Below are positions 9,289 through 18,000 of a DNA stretch of 62,744 nucleotides, piece by piece. A model generated the notes under the pieces. The model was not told where the DNA came from and ran no database searches. It saw only the letters and a program-made list of their open reading frames with translations. Both the position numbers and the translations under genes were made by a program. The DNA lies in the NCBI GenBank assembly GCA_016792685.1, contig JAEULQ010000135.1, positions 1 through 62,744 on the forward strand. The letters run 5' to 3'. Origin of the DNA: Tabrizicola sp. Lineage in GTDB: Bacteria > Pseudomonadota > Alphaproteobacteria > Rhodobacterales > Rhodobacteraceae. Position 1 is the stretch's first letter. Each line of letters starts with the position of its first letter.

Positions 9289-9744
9289 ATGCCTGTTGCC
9301 CGCCGTCTTGTAGTCGTGACCCTGGTCCTAGCCCTGACGGGCTGCGGGGCCATTCGGGAAAGCAGGCTTAACCCGTTCAACTGGTTCAAGAAGTCCGAGC
9401 CGCGCGAGACGGTCGTGCTGGATGAAAAGGGTGATCCGCGGCCCTTGGTCGATACGGTCCTGAGCATGGCCGTTGAACCGATCCCCGGGGGCGCCATCGT
9501 CCGGGCGCGGGGTGTGACGCCGACACAAGGCTGGTGGGACGCCGAGCTTGTGGCGCAGGACGTGACCGAGGACGGCGTTCTGGTCTACGAGTTCCGCCTT
9601 GTGCCTCCCATCGGTCGCACCGATGTGAACACTCAGCAGTCGCGCGAGATCGATGTCGGCATCTACATCTCGGACGTGAAGCTGGCCGAGGTTCGCGAGA
9701 TCGTGGTGCAGGGCGCGACCAATGCTCGGGTCTCGCGCCGCTAG
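9289..9744 (+). CDS. Putative lipoprotein, conserved hypothetical
   Basis: This 151-aa protein has a lipoprotein signal (MPVARRLVVVTLVLALTGC, lipobox LTGC). The mature part holds RLNPFNWF and a stretch reading EPIPGGAIVRARGVTPTQG, then QGWWDAELV, VLVYEFRLVPP and SREIDVGIYISD. It looks like a beta-sandwich envelope protein conserved in Rhodobacterales, but I do not recognise a named family or function. It is divergent from sufE (120-bp gap). Confidence 0.6.
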   Translation: MPVARRLVVVTLVLALTGCGAIRESRLNPFNWFKKSEPRETVVLDEKGDPRPLVDTVLSMAVEPIPGGAIVRARGVTPTQGWWDAELVAQDVTEDGVLVYEFRLVPPIGRTDVNTQQSREIDVGIYISDVKLAEVREIVVQGATNARVSRR

Positions 9745-9753
9745 AGTTTCCGA

Positions 9754-9838
9754 AAGGTGAACGGAAAAGGGACCGGGCGCTTGCGGTCTTCAGAGCGTAT
9801 TACGGCCAGTCCCTGAGAGCGCACAGCCGGTTCACCTT
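9754..9838. other. Nested inverted-repeat element between convergent genes
   Basis: The 157-bp gap between the lipoprotein and rnd 3' ends holds two nested inverted repeats. The outer arms are AAGGTGAAC (9754-9762) and GTTCACCTT (9830-9838). The inner arms are AGGGAC (9768-9773) and GTCCCT (9809-9814). Together they could fold into one long interrupted hairpin of about 85 nt. There is no T-tract. It may be a terminator, a structured 3' UTR or a small RNA; the sequence does not decide. Confidence 0.35.
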
Positions 9839-9901
9839 GATCCGCGAATCAAGCGTCGGGCCTGTCTTGGCGACGCGTGACCTGCCCATCCGAGCCCTTC
9901 G

Positions 9902-11056
9902 TTAAAGCCGGACCACCCGTACTTCGCTGCCCTTGGCGGAAAGCGCGATCTCGCCCTTGCACAGGCGGAGCGCATCATCGCCGAAGGCCTCAAGGCGCCA
10001 GCCAGACAGGGCGGGAACCTCGCGATCCCCGGCCGCGATAAGGTCGAGATCGGCGGACGACGCAATCAGGCGCGGGGCCACGCCCAGAGTTTCGGACTTG
10101 GCCTTGAGCAGCACGCGGAGAAGGTCGGCCAGCGCCGGGTTGACCTGCATCTGTTCGCGCGAGGCATCGACTTTGGGAATATCCTCGGGCCGCATTTCCA
10201 GGCCTTCCTTGACGGCGGCAAGAATGCCCTCGGCGATCTCGGGCTTGCGGCCTTCGCGAAGGAGCAGCCGTGAGCGACCAAGCTCTTCAGCTGTCGTGGG
10301 CCGGGTCGAGGCAAGTTCCAGCAGGGCATCGTCCTTCATCACACGGCTGCGCGGCACGTTCTGGCCCTGGGCATAGGCCTCGCGGAACCGGGCGAGCGCC
10401 TTGACGACAGCAAGGAACCGGCCAGACGTGGTCCGGGTCTTGATCCGCTGCCAGGCTTCGTCCGGGTCTACCGTGTAAGTCGCGGGATCGGTCAGGATGG
10501 CAAGTTCCTCAGCTACCCATTCCGCGCGCCCGTTCTTGCGCAACTGTCCGGACAGCCATTCGTAGATCTGCCGAAGATGGGTCACATCGGCCAGCGCATA
10601 TTCCTTCTGCGCCTCGGAAAGCGGGCGACGCGACCAGTCGGTGAAGCGCGAGGTCTTGTCGAGGTTTGCGCGGGCGATCTTCTTGACCAGGGTCTCATAG
10701 CCCACCTGCTCGCCAAATCCGCAGACCATGGCCGCGATCTGGGTGTCAAAAAGGGGCTGGGGAAAGACTCCGCCTTCGACAAAGAAGATTTCCAGGTCCT
10801 GCCGCGCGGCATGGAAGACCTTTACGGTCGGCTCATAGCGAAAGAGGTCGTAAAGCGGCTCCATCGACATGTCCGCGCCTTCGATCGGGTCGATGAGCAC
10901 GGCTTCACCCGCCCCGGGAAGCGCCATTTGGATCAGGCAGAGCTTGGACCAGTAGGTCCGTTCGCGCAGGAATTCGGTGTCGATGGTGACGTAGGGCTGG
11001 CTCTTCGCAAGCTCGCAATAGGCGGCGAGGTCTTCGGTCGTGGTGATCGTGCGCAT
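9902..11056 (-). CDS. rnd: Ribonuclease D
   Basis: RNase D is a 3'-5' exoribonuclease of the DEDD superfamily, acting in tRNA and structured-RNA 3' processing. The 384-aa protein has Exo I (TIDTEFLRERTYW), Exo II (FHAARQDLEIF) and Exo III (YALADVTHLRQIYEWL, a DEDDy-type Tyr/Asp arrangement). An HRDC-like domain follows around residues 200-285. The start at 11056 (MRTITTTEDLAAYC) matches the family; an upstream in-frame start lacks homology. It is divergent from the DUF454 gene. Confidence 0.94.
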   Translation of the reverse strand: MRTITTTEDLAAYCELAKSQPYVTIDTEFLRERTYWSKLCLIQMALPGAGEAVLIDPIEGADMSMEPLYDLFRYEPTVKVFHAARQDLEIFFVEGGVFPQPLFDTQIAAMVCGFGEQVGYETLVKKIARANLDKTSRFTDWSRRPLSEAQKEYALADVTHLRQIYEWLSGQLRKNGRAEWVAEELAILTDPATYTVDPDEAWQRIKTRTTSGRFLAVVKALARFREAYAQGQNVPRSRVMKDDALLELASTRPTTAEELGRSRLLLREGRKPEIAEGILAAVKEGLEMRPEDIPKVDASREQMQVNPALADLLRVLLKAKSETLGVAPRLIASSADLDLIAAGDREVPALSGWRLEAFGDDALRLCKGEIALSAKGSEVRVVRL

Positions 11057-11191
11057 GGGCCATCCTTTCGTCGCGGGGTCATCCCGCCATTGCCGGGCCG
11101 CTATAGGAGGAAGGGGCGCAAAAGAAAAGGGGGCGGGGTTGCGGTTCCCGGGCACCCGTGCCTAGCTGGTGACAGGTGCAAGGAGGCCTTG

Positions 11192-11554
11192 ATGCGGGTG
11201 CTTTGGCTGGCGGCGGGGCTGTTCTTCACCGGCCTCGGGATCATCGGGGCTTTCCTGCCAGTCATGCCGACAACCGTCTTCCTGCTGGCGGCGGCTGCCT
11301 GTTTCGCTCGGTCCTCGCCGCGGCTTCACGGCTGGCTCTTGGCGCATCCGGCCTTCGGGCCGCCGATCCGGAACTGGCAGGACTATGGTGCGATCTCGCG
11401 CGGGGCGAAGAGGCTGGCAATCGGGAGCATGGCCGCCGTCTTCACGCTGTCGGTTCTGTTCGGCCTGTCCCGCGGGGTGCTGGTGGCGCAGGTCGTGCTG
11501 ATGGCCACCGGCGCGGCCTTCATCCTGACCCGGCCGGATGGGCCTTCAGGGTAG
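11192..11554 (+). CDS. DUF454 (YbaN-like) inner-membrane protein
   Basis: This 120-aa membrane protein has an N-terminal hydrophobic helix (LWLAAGLFFTGLGIIGAFLPVMPTTVFLLAAA) carrying the GxFLPxxPTxxFLL motif of the DUF454/YbaN family. The family CFARSSPRLHGWLLAHPAFGP segment follows, then two more helices at the C-terminus. Family function is unknown. An AAGGAGG ribosome-binding site precedes the ATG. The last 9 bp overlap the purN 3' end in convergent orientation. Confidence 0.88.
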   Translation: MRVLWLAAGLFFTGLGIIGAFLPVMPTTVFLLAAAACFARSSPRLHGWLLAHPAFGPPIRNWQDYGAISRGAKRLAIGSMAAVFTLSVLFGLSRGVLVAQVVLMATGAAFILTRPDGPSG

Positions 11555-12136
11555 CATGACCGGGGTCCGGTCGCCTGCAGCGTAGCGGCGGAGGACGGCC
11601 GGATAGAGCTGGTGCTCCATTGTCAGAACTCGGGCGGCGAGGTCTGCCTCGCTGTCGCCGGGAAGGACCGGCACGCGGGCCTGACCGAGGATCGGGCCTG
11701 CGTCAAGTTCCGCTGTGACTTCATGGACGGTACAGCCGGCCTCGGCATCGCCGGCAGAAAGCGCACGGGCGTGCGTGTGCAGGCCGGGGTATTTCGGTAG
11801 AAGCGAGGGGTGGATGTTCAGCATCCTTCCTTCGAAGCGACGGACGAATCCGGGGGTGAGGATGCGCATGAAGCCCGCGAGGCAGAGGATGTCTGGCTCG
11901 GCGGCTTCGATGTGGCGCAGAAGCTCGGCCTCGAAGGCTTCGCGGTCACGACCGAAGGGGCGGTGGTCGACAGCTTTTGTGGGGACGCCGAGGCTCGCCG
12001 CTTTCGCAAGGCCGGTGGCCTGCGGGTCGTTTGAGGCAACGAGGACGGGTCGCGCTGGATGGTCGCCGGTCATCGAGGCCACGAGCGCCAGCATGTTGGA
12101 GCCACCCCCGGAAATCAGGATGGCGACGCGTTTCAA
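11546..12136 (-). CDS. purN: Phosphoribosylglycinamide formyltransferase PurN
   Basis: PurN is the 10-formyl-THF-dependent GAR transformylase, the third step of purine synthesis. The 196-aa protein shows the GAR-binding N-terminus ([12 protein letters not shown]), the catalytic signature Asn/His ([16 protein letters not shown]) and the Asp of ELDAGPIL. It overlaps the end of purM by 4 bp (ATGA), so the pair is translationally coupled in the order purM-purN. Confidence 0.96.
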   Translation of the reverse strand: MKRVAILISGGGSNMLALVASMTGDHPARPVLVASNDPQATGLAKAASLGVPTKAVDHRPFGRDREAFEAELLRHIEAAEPDILCLAGFMRILTPGFVRRFEGRMLNIHPSLLPKYPGLHTHARALSAGDAEAGCTVHEVTAELDAGPILGQARVPVLPGDSEADLAARVLTMEHQLYPAVLRRYAAGDRTPVMLP

Positions 12137-13179
12137 AGGAGCTTGCCCTGGTAGATGACCCCCTGCCCCTTCACGATCCGGCCAAGGCGGGTGACGGTCT
12201 CGCCCTCGGCCCTAAGGAGCGCTGTCAGCGCCTCGGCCCGGTCTTCGGCGACAACGGCGATCATGCCGATGCCGCAGTTGAAGGTCTTCAGCAGTTCGGG
12301 CTCGGACATGTTCGCGGTGGTGGCGAGCCAGCGGAAGACCGGCGGCAGGGTCCAGGACGACAGGTCGATCTCGCAGGCCAGGCCTTCGGGTAGGACGCGC
12401 GGGGGGTTCTCGGTCAACCCGCCGCCAGTGATGTGGGCGAGGCCGTGGACGCCTCCGGCGCGAACGGCGGCGAGGGCTTGTTTGACGTAAAGCCTGGTCG
12501 GGGTCAGAAGCGCCTGGCCGAGCGTGCCTTCGGAGAAGGGCGACGGAGCGTCCCAGCCAAGGCCGGACAGTTCCACCACCTTGCGGACGAAGGAATAGCC
12601 GTTGGAATGGACCCCGTTCGAGGCGAGGCCAAGGAGGATGTCGCCTTCTTGAACGTCGCGGGGCAGCTCGCCACCGCGTTCCATGGCGCCGACGGCGAAG
12701 CCCGCAAGGTCGAAGTCGCCCTTGTGGTACATGCCGGGCATTTCAGCCGTTTCGCCCCCGATAAGCGCGCAACCGCTGTCGGCGCAGCCCTTGGCGATGC
12801 CGGTGATGATGCGGGTCGCCTCGTCGACCTGAAGCTTGCCGGTGGCGAAATAGTCCAGGAAGAACAAGGGCTCGGCACCCTGGCAGACCAGGTCGTTCAC
12901 ACACATGGCAACAAGGTCGATGCCGATCGTGTCTACGTGGCCGGTGTCGATGGCGATGCGCAGCTTGGTGCCGACACCATCGGTCGCGGCCACGAGTACG
13001 GGATCGTTGTAGCCAGCGGCCTTGAGGTCGAAAAGCGCTCCGAAACCGCCGAGGCCGCCCATGGTGCCGGGGCGGTTTGTGGCCTTGGCGGCGGGCTTGA
13101 TCCGGTCGACCAGCGCGTTCCCGGCGTCGATGTCGACCCCCGCATCCGCATAGGTCAAGCCGTTGTGCCCCGTCGCCAT
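12133..13179 (-). CDS. purM: Phosphoribosylformylglycinamidine cyclo-ligase PurM
   Basis: PurM (AIR synthetase) closes the imidazole ring using ATP. The 348-aa protein has the family features [45 protein letters not shown], the [14 protein letters not shown] signature and the [16 protein letters not shown] segment. The ATG at 13179 gives the standard N-terminus and length. It is the first gene of a purM-purN unit. The 138 bp upstream, up to the tRNA gene, must contain its promoter; I saw no clear purine-riboswitch consensus there. Confidence 0.96.
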   Translation of the reverse strand: MATGHNGLTYADAGVDIDAGNALVDRIKPAAKATNRPGTMGGLGGFGALFDLKAAGYNDPVLVAATDGVGTKLRIAIDTGHVDTIGIDLVAMCVNDLVCQGAEPLFFLDYFATGKLQVDEATRIITGIAKGCADSGCALIGGETAEMPGMYHKGDFDLAGFAVGAMERGGELPRDVQEGDILLGLASNGVHSNGYSFVRKVVELSGLGWDAPSPFSEGTLGQALLTPTRLYVKQALAAVRAGGVHGLAHITGGGLTENPPRVLPEGLACEIDLSSWTLPPVFRWLATTANMSEPELLKTFNCGIGMIAVVAEDRAEALTALLRAEGETVTRLGRIVKGQGVIYQGKLL

Positions 13180-13317
13180 CGCCCGCTCCTTCGCTGTTCG
13201 CGGCCCCCATACGCGTTTCCTTGCGGCACTGCAACAAACAGCCGCCAGGCCGGCCGCAGCCTGAGGGTCTGGTCGCTTGACGTCGGAATGTGAAAGACCT
13301 ACCGATGGCCCACGGCT

Positions 13318-13394
13318 GGGCCTGTAGCTCAATTGGTTAGAGCCGAGCGCTCATAACGCTTTGGTTGGGGGTTCGAGTCCCTCCGGGCCTACCA
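13318..13394 (+). tRNA. tRNA with CAU anticodon, probably tRNA-Ile2 (lysidine type)
   Basis: The 77-nt sequence folds as a full cloverleaf. The acceptor stem is GGGCCTG with CGGGCCT, discriminator A and an encoded CCA. The D arm contains GCTCAATTGGTTAGAGC. The anticodon loop is CTCATAA with anticodon CAT, and the T loop is TTCGAGT. Elongator Met and Ile2 tRNAs share this anticodon. The acceptor pairs C4-G69 and C5-G68 match the E. coli determinants for TilS, which makes lysidine at C34, so Ile2 is favoured over Met. It has no formyl-initiator signature, because position 1-72 is paired (G-U). Confidence 0.9.
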
Positions 13395-13568
13395 CCCCTT
13401 CCAGCCGCAAGATTCCGCGTGCAGCGCTTCCCAGAAGGTCCGGCATTGCCGGTCCACGAAACCGCATGGCCGCTGGCCTTTTGGGTCGGCGGGGGGCCGT
13501 CTGCACCTGGCCGAAATCAAACTCCGATCCCGCGTGGGGACCTCGGCGCAGGGTCTGCAAGATTCTGT

Positions 13569-13597
13569 TTGACATCGTACGTCAGACGTCTGATGTC
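13569..13597 (+). promoter_or_regulatory. Palindromic operator overlapping a -35 box, upstream of the GH30/ABC cassette
   Basis: A perfect TTGACA (13569-13574) is followed by two overlapping palindromes: ACGTCAGACGT (13579-13589) and TCAGACGTCTGA (13582-13593). These lie inside a wider inverted repeat GACATC...GATGTC (13571-13576 and 13592-13597). The GT-N3-AC core fits the known binding preference of FadR-type GntR regulators, and such a regulator is encoded at 19146-19859. No good -10 box is visible. The likely role is repression of the downstream operon by that regulator (inference). Confidence 0.55.
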
Positions 13598-13623
13598 TTA
13601 TGAGAAGCCAAGAGGTTCCCTTC

Positions 13624-14799
13624 GTGAGCAACGTGTTTTCCGATCTCGATCCTGCCATCCGTGCCATCTTCGCCGATGAGCGGCAGCCGCACGGGGCTAT
13701 CGCCCCACCGATCGCGACGAGTTCGACCTTTGCCTTTGCGACGCATGCCGACCTCGCCGCGCGTTACCGGGGTGAGACAAGCGCCCCGATCTATTCGCGC
13801 ACCGAGAACCCGACAGTCCGGCTACTTGAGGAAAAGCTCGCCCTGCTGGAAGGCGGCGAGGATGCGATTGCATTGGGCTCGGGCATGGCGGCGATCACCA
13901 GCGCCGTGCTGGCCCTGGTCCGCAGCGGCGACCGGATCGTGGCGATCCGCAACTCCTATTCCGACGCGCATCGCTTCTTCGACCTGATGCTGCCGCGCCT
14001 TGGCGTGCAGACCAGCTATGTCGACGCCAACGACCCCTTGGCACTGCAGGCAGCCATCAGGGGCGCGCGTCTGTTCTACTTTGAAAGCCCGTCGAGCTAT
14101 GTCTTCGACTGCGTCGACATCGAGTACCTGGCCCGTATTGCCCGCATCGCCGGCGCGATCACGCTTTTCGACAACAGCTTCGCATCGCCCATGCGGCAGA
14201 ACCCGCTGCTGCACGGGATCGATCTGGTCGTGCATTCGATGTCGAAATATCTGTCCGGTCACTCCGATGTGGTCGCCGGTTGTGTCGTCGGATCGCATGC
14301 CCTGATCGGCGCGATCCGGACGGGCGTTTCCCCCTTCCTTGGGTCGAAACTCTCGGCCTTCGAGGCCTGGTTGGTCCTGCGCGGTCTGCGAACCCTGCCG
14401 ATCCGGATTGAGGCCCATGAACGATCGGCCGCGGTGGTGGCTGCGGCCCTGGCCGAGCTCCCCCAGGTCACGCGCGTGCTGCGGCCCGGGGTCTCGGCGC
14501 CCTTGCCCCACACCTTGCGCGGCGCAGGCGGTCTGATGACGGTCGAGTTCGACGAAACCGTTGATATCCCTACCTTTTGCGACGCATTGCAGGTCTTTCG
14601 CCTTGCAGTGAGCTGGGGGGGCTTTGAAAGCCTTGCCCTGCCCGCCGACATCGTGGTGCGCCCGCCCGAGCCCTACAGCCGGCACCAGCCGCAGGGGATC
14701 ACCAAACGGATGGTTCGCCTGTTCATCGGCCTGGAAGGGGCCGAGGTGCTGCGGGCTGACCTGCTGAACGCCATTACGACCGCCACCAAGGACGGTTGA
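13624..14799 (+). CDS. Cys/Met-metabolism PLP-dependent enzyme (cystathionine beta-lyase / methionine gamma-lyase family)
   Basis: This 391-aa fold-type I PLP enzyme has the trans-sulfuration family layout: YSRTENPTVRLLEEKLALLEGG, the cofactor-binding SGMAAI, an FESPSS segment, the FDNSFASP segment and the PLP lysine in HSMSKYLSGHSD. Family members cleave C-S bonds in cystathionine, cysteine or methionine, or do gamma-replacements; the substrate cannot be read by eye. The GTG at 13624 is preferred because an AAGAGG ribosome-binding site lies just upstream. An ATG at 13600 has no ribosome-binding site. It leads a cassette of sugar-uptake genes, which is an unusual neighbour. Confidence 0.85.
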   Translation: MSNVFSDLDPAIRAIFADERQPHGAIAPPIATSSTFAFATHADLAARYRGETSAPIYSRTENPTVRLLEEKLALLEGGEDAIALGSGMAAITSAVLALVRSGDRIVAIRNSYSDAHRFFDLMLPRLGVQTSYVDANDPLALQAAIRGARLFYFESPSSYVFDCVDIEYLARIARIAGAITLFDNSFASPMRQNPLLHGIDLVVHSMSKYLSGHSDVVAGCVVGSHALIGAIRTGVSPFLGSKLSAFEAWLVLRGLRTLPIRIEAHERSAAVVAAALAELPQVTRVLRPGVSAPLPHTLRGAGGLMTVEFDETVDIPTFCDALQVFRLAVSWGGFESLALPADIVVRPPEPYSRHQPQGITKRMVRLFIGLEGAEVLRADLLNAITTATKDG

Positions 14800-14809
14800 G
14801 CACGACCGT

Positions 14810-14855
14810 CGCGCGCCAGCGATGGCGCGCGGCGCTGAAAAGCCGGGAAACCCGG
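14810..14855 (+). promoter_or_regulatory. Two intercistronic hairpins
   Basis: The first hairpin is a perfect 9-bp stem (CGCGCGCCA and TGGCGCGCG) closed by a GCGA tetraloop of GNRA type, at 14810-14831. The second is CCGGG-AAA-CCCGG at 14843-14855. They lie between the PLP-enzyme stop and the binding-protein start, with no T-tract. Such elements commonly protect a 3' end or partly attenuate, giving unequal expression of the flanking cistrons; that role is inferred here. Confidence 0.45.
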
Positions 14856-14886
14856 ATCACAAGAACCCTGACCATGGGAGGTTAGA

Positions 14887-16134
14887 ATGGGTGTTGCACG
14901 ACTTCTGAAGACTACTGCACTCGCCCTTCTGCTGGCGCAGCCTGCGCTGGCCGAGGGCAAGAAGGCCGAGGTCCTGCATTGGTGGACCAGCGCGGGCGAA
15001 GCCGCCGCGATCAAGGTCTTTGCCGATGCCTACAATGCTGCGGGCGGCGAATGGGTGGACAATGGGGTGGGCGGTGATGACACGGCCAAGAACCTGCTGG
15101 CCAGCCGCATTGCCGGCGGCAACCCGCCTCAAGTCGGCCAGTTCAACACCTCGCGCGAATATGAGGAGTTCGTGGCTGCCGGTCTTCTGGAGCCGCTGGA
15201 TGCCGTCTCCGGCCCGGGCAACTGGGACGGGCTCGTCCCGTCGATCTTCCAGGGGTTGGTCAAGCGGGACGGCCACTACTATGCCGTTCCGGTGAACATC
15301 CACGGCTCGAACTGGCTGTGGTACAACATGGCCGCTTTCGAGACCGCCGGTGCGACGCCTCCGACCGACTGGGACAGCTTCTTTGCAGCCGCCGAGAAGC
15401 TGAAAGCGGCGGGGATCATCCCGCTCGCCCAGGGCGGTGAGGCCTGGCAGGAACGGATCACCTTCTATTCGGTGATGCTGTCGGTCGGCGGCCGCGACTT
15501 CTATCTGAAGTTCATCCAGGACAAGGACGAAGCCACGGTCCGTTCCGACAAGATGAAAGAGGTCATCGCGGTCTACACCAAGCTGCGCGACCTGGTGCGC
15601 GAGACGGATGCCGCCTCGCCGGGGCGGAGCTGGAACGAGGCGACGCAGATGGTCGTGACCGGCAAGGCCGGGATGCAGATCATGGGCGACTGGGCCAAGG
15701 GCGAGTTCACCGCAGCCAACATGGAAGCGGGCAAGGACTACGGCTGCGTTCCGGCCGTGACGGCGGGCGGACCGTATCAGGTTTCGGGCGACGTCTTCGT
15801 CTTCCCCAAGACCGGCAATGCAGCTGACCTTGAGGCCCAGATGCTGATGGCGCAGACGATGATCGACGCCAAGGTGCAGGTGGACTTCAACCTGAAGAAG
15901 GGCTCCGTCCCGGTACGTCCGGACGTGGATGTCGCCGCCTTCGACACCTGCTCGCAACAGGCGCTGCAGATCACGGCAAACAATGACCTGATCGTGGGCT
16001 CGACCGACATGTATGCGACCGCTGACCTGACCGGCGCGCTGCAGGATGTCTACACGACCTACTGGAACTCGACGGAGATGACGGCCGACGAACTGGTCGA
16101 GAAGATCGTCGAAGCGATGAAGGCAGCGGGCTGA
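14887..16134 (+). CDS. ABC sugar transporter, periplasmic binding protein (CUT1 type)
   Basis: This 415-aa protein has a Sec signal peptide ending ALLLAQPALA. It is an extracellular solute-binding protein of family 1 (COG1653). Landmarks are EVLHWWTSAGEAAAIKVFADAY, GGNPPQVGQFN, VPVNIHGSNWLWYN and MVVTGKAGMQIMGDWAKGEF. It resembles the glucose/mannose-type binding proteins of proteobacterial CUT1 systems; the real ligand is unknown. A strong GGGAGG ribosome-binding site precedes the ATG. Two permeases and an ATPase follow, making a complete importer. Confidence 0.93.
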   Translation: MGVARLLKTTALALLLAQPALAEGKKAEVLHWWTSAGEAAAIKVFADAYNAAGGEWVDNGVGGDDTAKNLLASRIAGGNPPQVGQFNTSREYEEFVAAGLLEPLDAVSGPGNWDGLVPSIFQGLVKRDGHYYAVPVNIHGSNWLWYNMAAFETAGATPPTDWDSFFAAAEKLKAAGIIPLAQGGEAWQERITFYSVMLSVGGRDFYLKFIQDKDEATVRSDKMKEVIAVYTKLRDLVRETDAASPGRSWNEATQMVVTGKAGMQIMGDWAKGEFTAANMEAGKDYGCVPAVTAGGPYQVSGDVFVFPKTGNAADLEAQMLMAQTMIDAKVQVDFNLKKGSVPVRPDVDVAAFDTCSQQALQITANNDLIVGSTDMYATADLTGALQDVYTTYWNSTEMTADELVEKIVEAMKAAG

Positions 16135-16214
16135 TCCCGCAGGCTTCACACCCCGGGCCGGTGTCTCCTTCCCGCTGGCCCGGGGACCCTTCCGCCGAAC
16201 TGGAAAGGCGTCCG

Positions 16215-17090
16215 ATGAGACTTTCGTCCCGCATCACCTCGCGGCTGGTGGTTTCGCCCTTTGTCGTGGTGGCGATCTTCACCTTCGTCCTTTGCGTCCT
16301 GTGGTCGGCGCAGCTTTCCTTCACTTCCTCCAAGATCTTCCCGGCCTACGACTATGTCGGCTTCAAGCAATACACCCGGCTTTTTGCCAATGAGCGCTGG
16401 ATCCTGTCCTTCCAGAACATGCTGATCTTCGGCATTTGCCTGATCTCTGGAGCACTGGTGATCGGGTTTCTTCTGGCGGTGATGATCGACCAGTCGGTGA
16501 AGTGGGAAAGCTTCTGGCGCACAGTGTTCCTTTACCCCAATGCGCTGTCGTTCGTCGTCACCGGACTGGCCTGGCAGTGGCTCTTGAACCCCTCGCTCGG
16601 GCTGCCCGAGCTTGTGCGTCACCTCGGCTGGACCGATTTCAAGCTGAACCTCCTGGGCGAGCAGAAGACAGCGCTTTACGCGGTTTCGATTGCGGCGGTC
16701 TGGCAGGCGTCGGGCCTTGTCATGGCGCTGTGCCTGGCGGGCTTGCGCGGGATCGACGGTGAAATCTGGAAGGCCACCCGGATCGACGGGGTGCCGCGCT
16801 GGAAGACCTACCTGCATATCGTGATCCCGATGCTGGGGCCGATCTTCTTCACTGCGATCGTGCTTCTGTCGCTGTCGGTGGTGAAGGGCTTCGACCTCGT
16901 CGTCGCGATGACCAACGGCGGACCGGGGACGGCGACCGAGGTTCCGGCGAAATTCGTCATCGACCATATCCAGATCAGGGCCAATGTCGGGCTCGCCATG
17001 GCGGGGGCGACGGTGATGCTGATCTCGGTCGTCGCAGCGCTTGCCCCCTGGGTCTATGTCCAGAAACGCCGCAAGGAGGCGCGAGGCTGA
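16215..17090 (+). CDS. ABC sugar transporter permease (MalF/UgpA type)
   Basis: This 291-aa protein has six predicted membrane helices and the EAA loop IWKATRIDGVPRWKTYLHIVIP that contacts the ATPase. The start at 16215 is supported by GGAAAGG 6 nt upstream; an earlier in-frame ATG at 16161 would add 18 residues. It lies 80 bp after the binding-protein gene and 1 bp before the next permease. Confidence 0.93.
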   Translation: MRLSSRITSRLVVSPFVVVAIFTFVLCVLWSAQLSFTSSKIFPAYDYVGFKQYTRLFANERWILSFQNMLIFGICLISGALVIGFLLAVMIDQSVKWESFWRTVFLYPNALSFVVTGLAWQWLLNPSLGLPELVRHLGWTDFKLNLLGEQKTALYAVSIAAVWQASGLVMALCLAGLRGIDGEIWKATRIDGVPRWKTYLHIVIPMLGPIFFTAIVLLSLSVVKGFDLVVAMTNGGPGTATEVPAKFVIDHIQIRANVGLAMAGATVMLISVVAALAPWVYVQKRRKEARG

Positions 17091-17091
17091 A

Positions 17092-17997
17092 ATGGCAGCA
17101 ACCGATATCAATGCCCCCGCCGTCGGCCCGTCCGGAATTCGCCCGAAGCACCTGACCGTTGGTCGCGTAGGCCTTTACCTTGCGCTGACGCTGGCGGCGA
17201 TCTTCTTCCTGGCGCCGCTTTACGTCATGATCGTCACCTCGCTGAAAAGCATGGATGAAATCCGGCAGGGCAATGTCATCGCCCTGCCCGAGGCCGCCTC
17301 GCTGGCCGCCTGGACGCGCGCCTGGGCCGAGGCCTGCACCGGCCTGCGGTGCGAGGGCATTCAGGTCGGGTTCTGGAATTCGGTCCGCATCCTGATCCCC
17401 AGCCTGATCGTGTCGATTATGGCGGGGTCGATCGTCGGCTATGTCCTGTCCTACTGGAAGTTCCGGGGGTCGGAGCTGTTCTACGGCCTGCTCTTGTTCG
17501 GTGCCTTCGTGCCCTACCAGATCATCATCTATCCGCTGATCCGGGTGTTCTCGACCATCGGGCTTTATGGGTCGCTGCCGGCCATCGTGGTGATCCACAC
17601 TGTGCTGGGGCTGCCGATCATGGTGCTGATCTTCCGCAACTTCTATTCCACCCTTCCGTCCGAGCTGTTCAAGGCCGCGCGGATCGACGGGGCCGGGTTC
17701 TTCGCGCTTTACTGGTATGTCCTCTTGCCGATCTCGAAGCCGATCTTCGTTGTCGCGCTGATCCTGCAGGTCACCGGCATCTGGAACGACTTCCTTCTGG
17801 GCCTGATCTTCGGCGGGTCGGAAAACATGCCGATGACGGTGCAGCTGAACAACATCGTCGCGACCTTTCAGGGCGAGGTCGAATTCAACACCAACATGGC
17901 CGCGACAATGCTGACCGCAATTGTACCGCTGGCGGTCTATTTCGTCTCGGGCCGCTGGTTCGTCCGCGGCATCACCCAAGGCGCAGTAAAGGGCTGA
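17092..17997 (+). CDS. ABC sugar transporter permease (MalG/UgpE type)
   Basis: This 301-aa second permease has the EAA loop LFKAARIDGAGFFALYWYVLLP and an N-terminal helix VGLYLALTLAAIFFLAPLYVMIV. There is an insertion between the first two helices (WAEACTGLRCEGIQVGFWNS) with two cysteines, as seen in glucose/mannose-type CUT1 permeases. It is nearly contiguous with the upstream permease and is followed after 3 bp by the ATPase gene. Confidence 0.93.
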   Translation: MAATDINAPAVGPSGIRPKHLTVGRVGLYLALTLAAIFFLAPLYVMIVTSLKSMDEIRQGNVIALPEAASLAAWTRAWAEACTGLRCEGIQVGFWNSVRILIPSLIVSIMAGSIVGYVLSYWKFRGSELFYGLLLFGAFVPYQIIIYPLIRVFSTIGLYGSLPAIVVIHTVLGLPIMVLIFRNFYSTLPSELFKAARIDGAGFFALYWYVLLPISKPIFVVALILQVTGIWNDFLLGLIFGGSENMPMTVQLNNIVATFQGEVEFNTNMAATMLTAIVPLAVYFVSGRWFVRGITQGAVKG

Positions 17998-18000
17998 AAG

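Noticed and set aside
13318-13600. tRNA 3' end as an integration (att) site for a genomic island
   Set aside because: No integrase, no direct repeat of the tRNA 3' end was seen downstream, and the following genes have uniform composition.
13394-13600. SAM-type riboswitch upstream of the Cys/Met PLP enzyme
   Set aside because: No SAM-II or SAM-I core consensus is visible; the only clear element is the DNA palindrome at 13571-13597.
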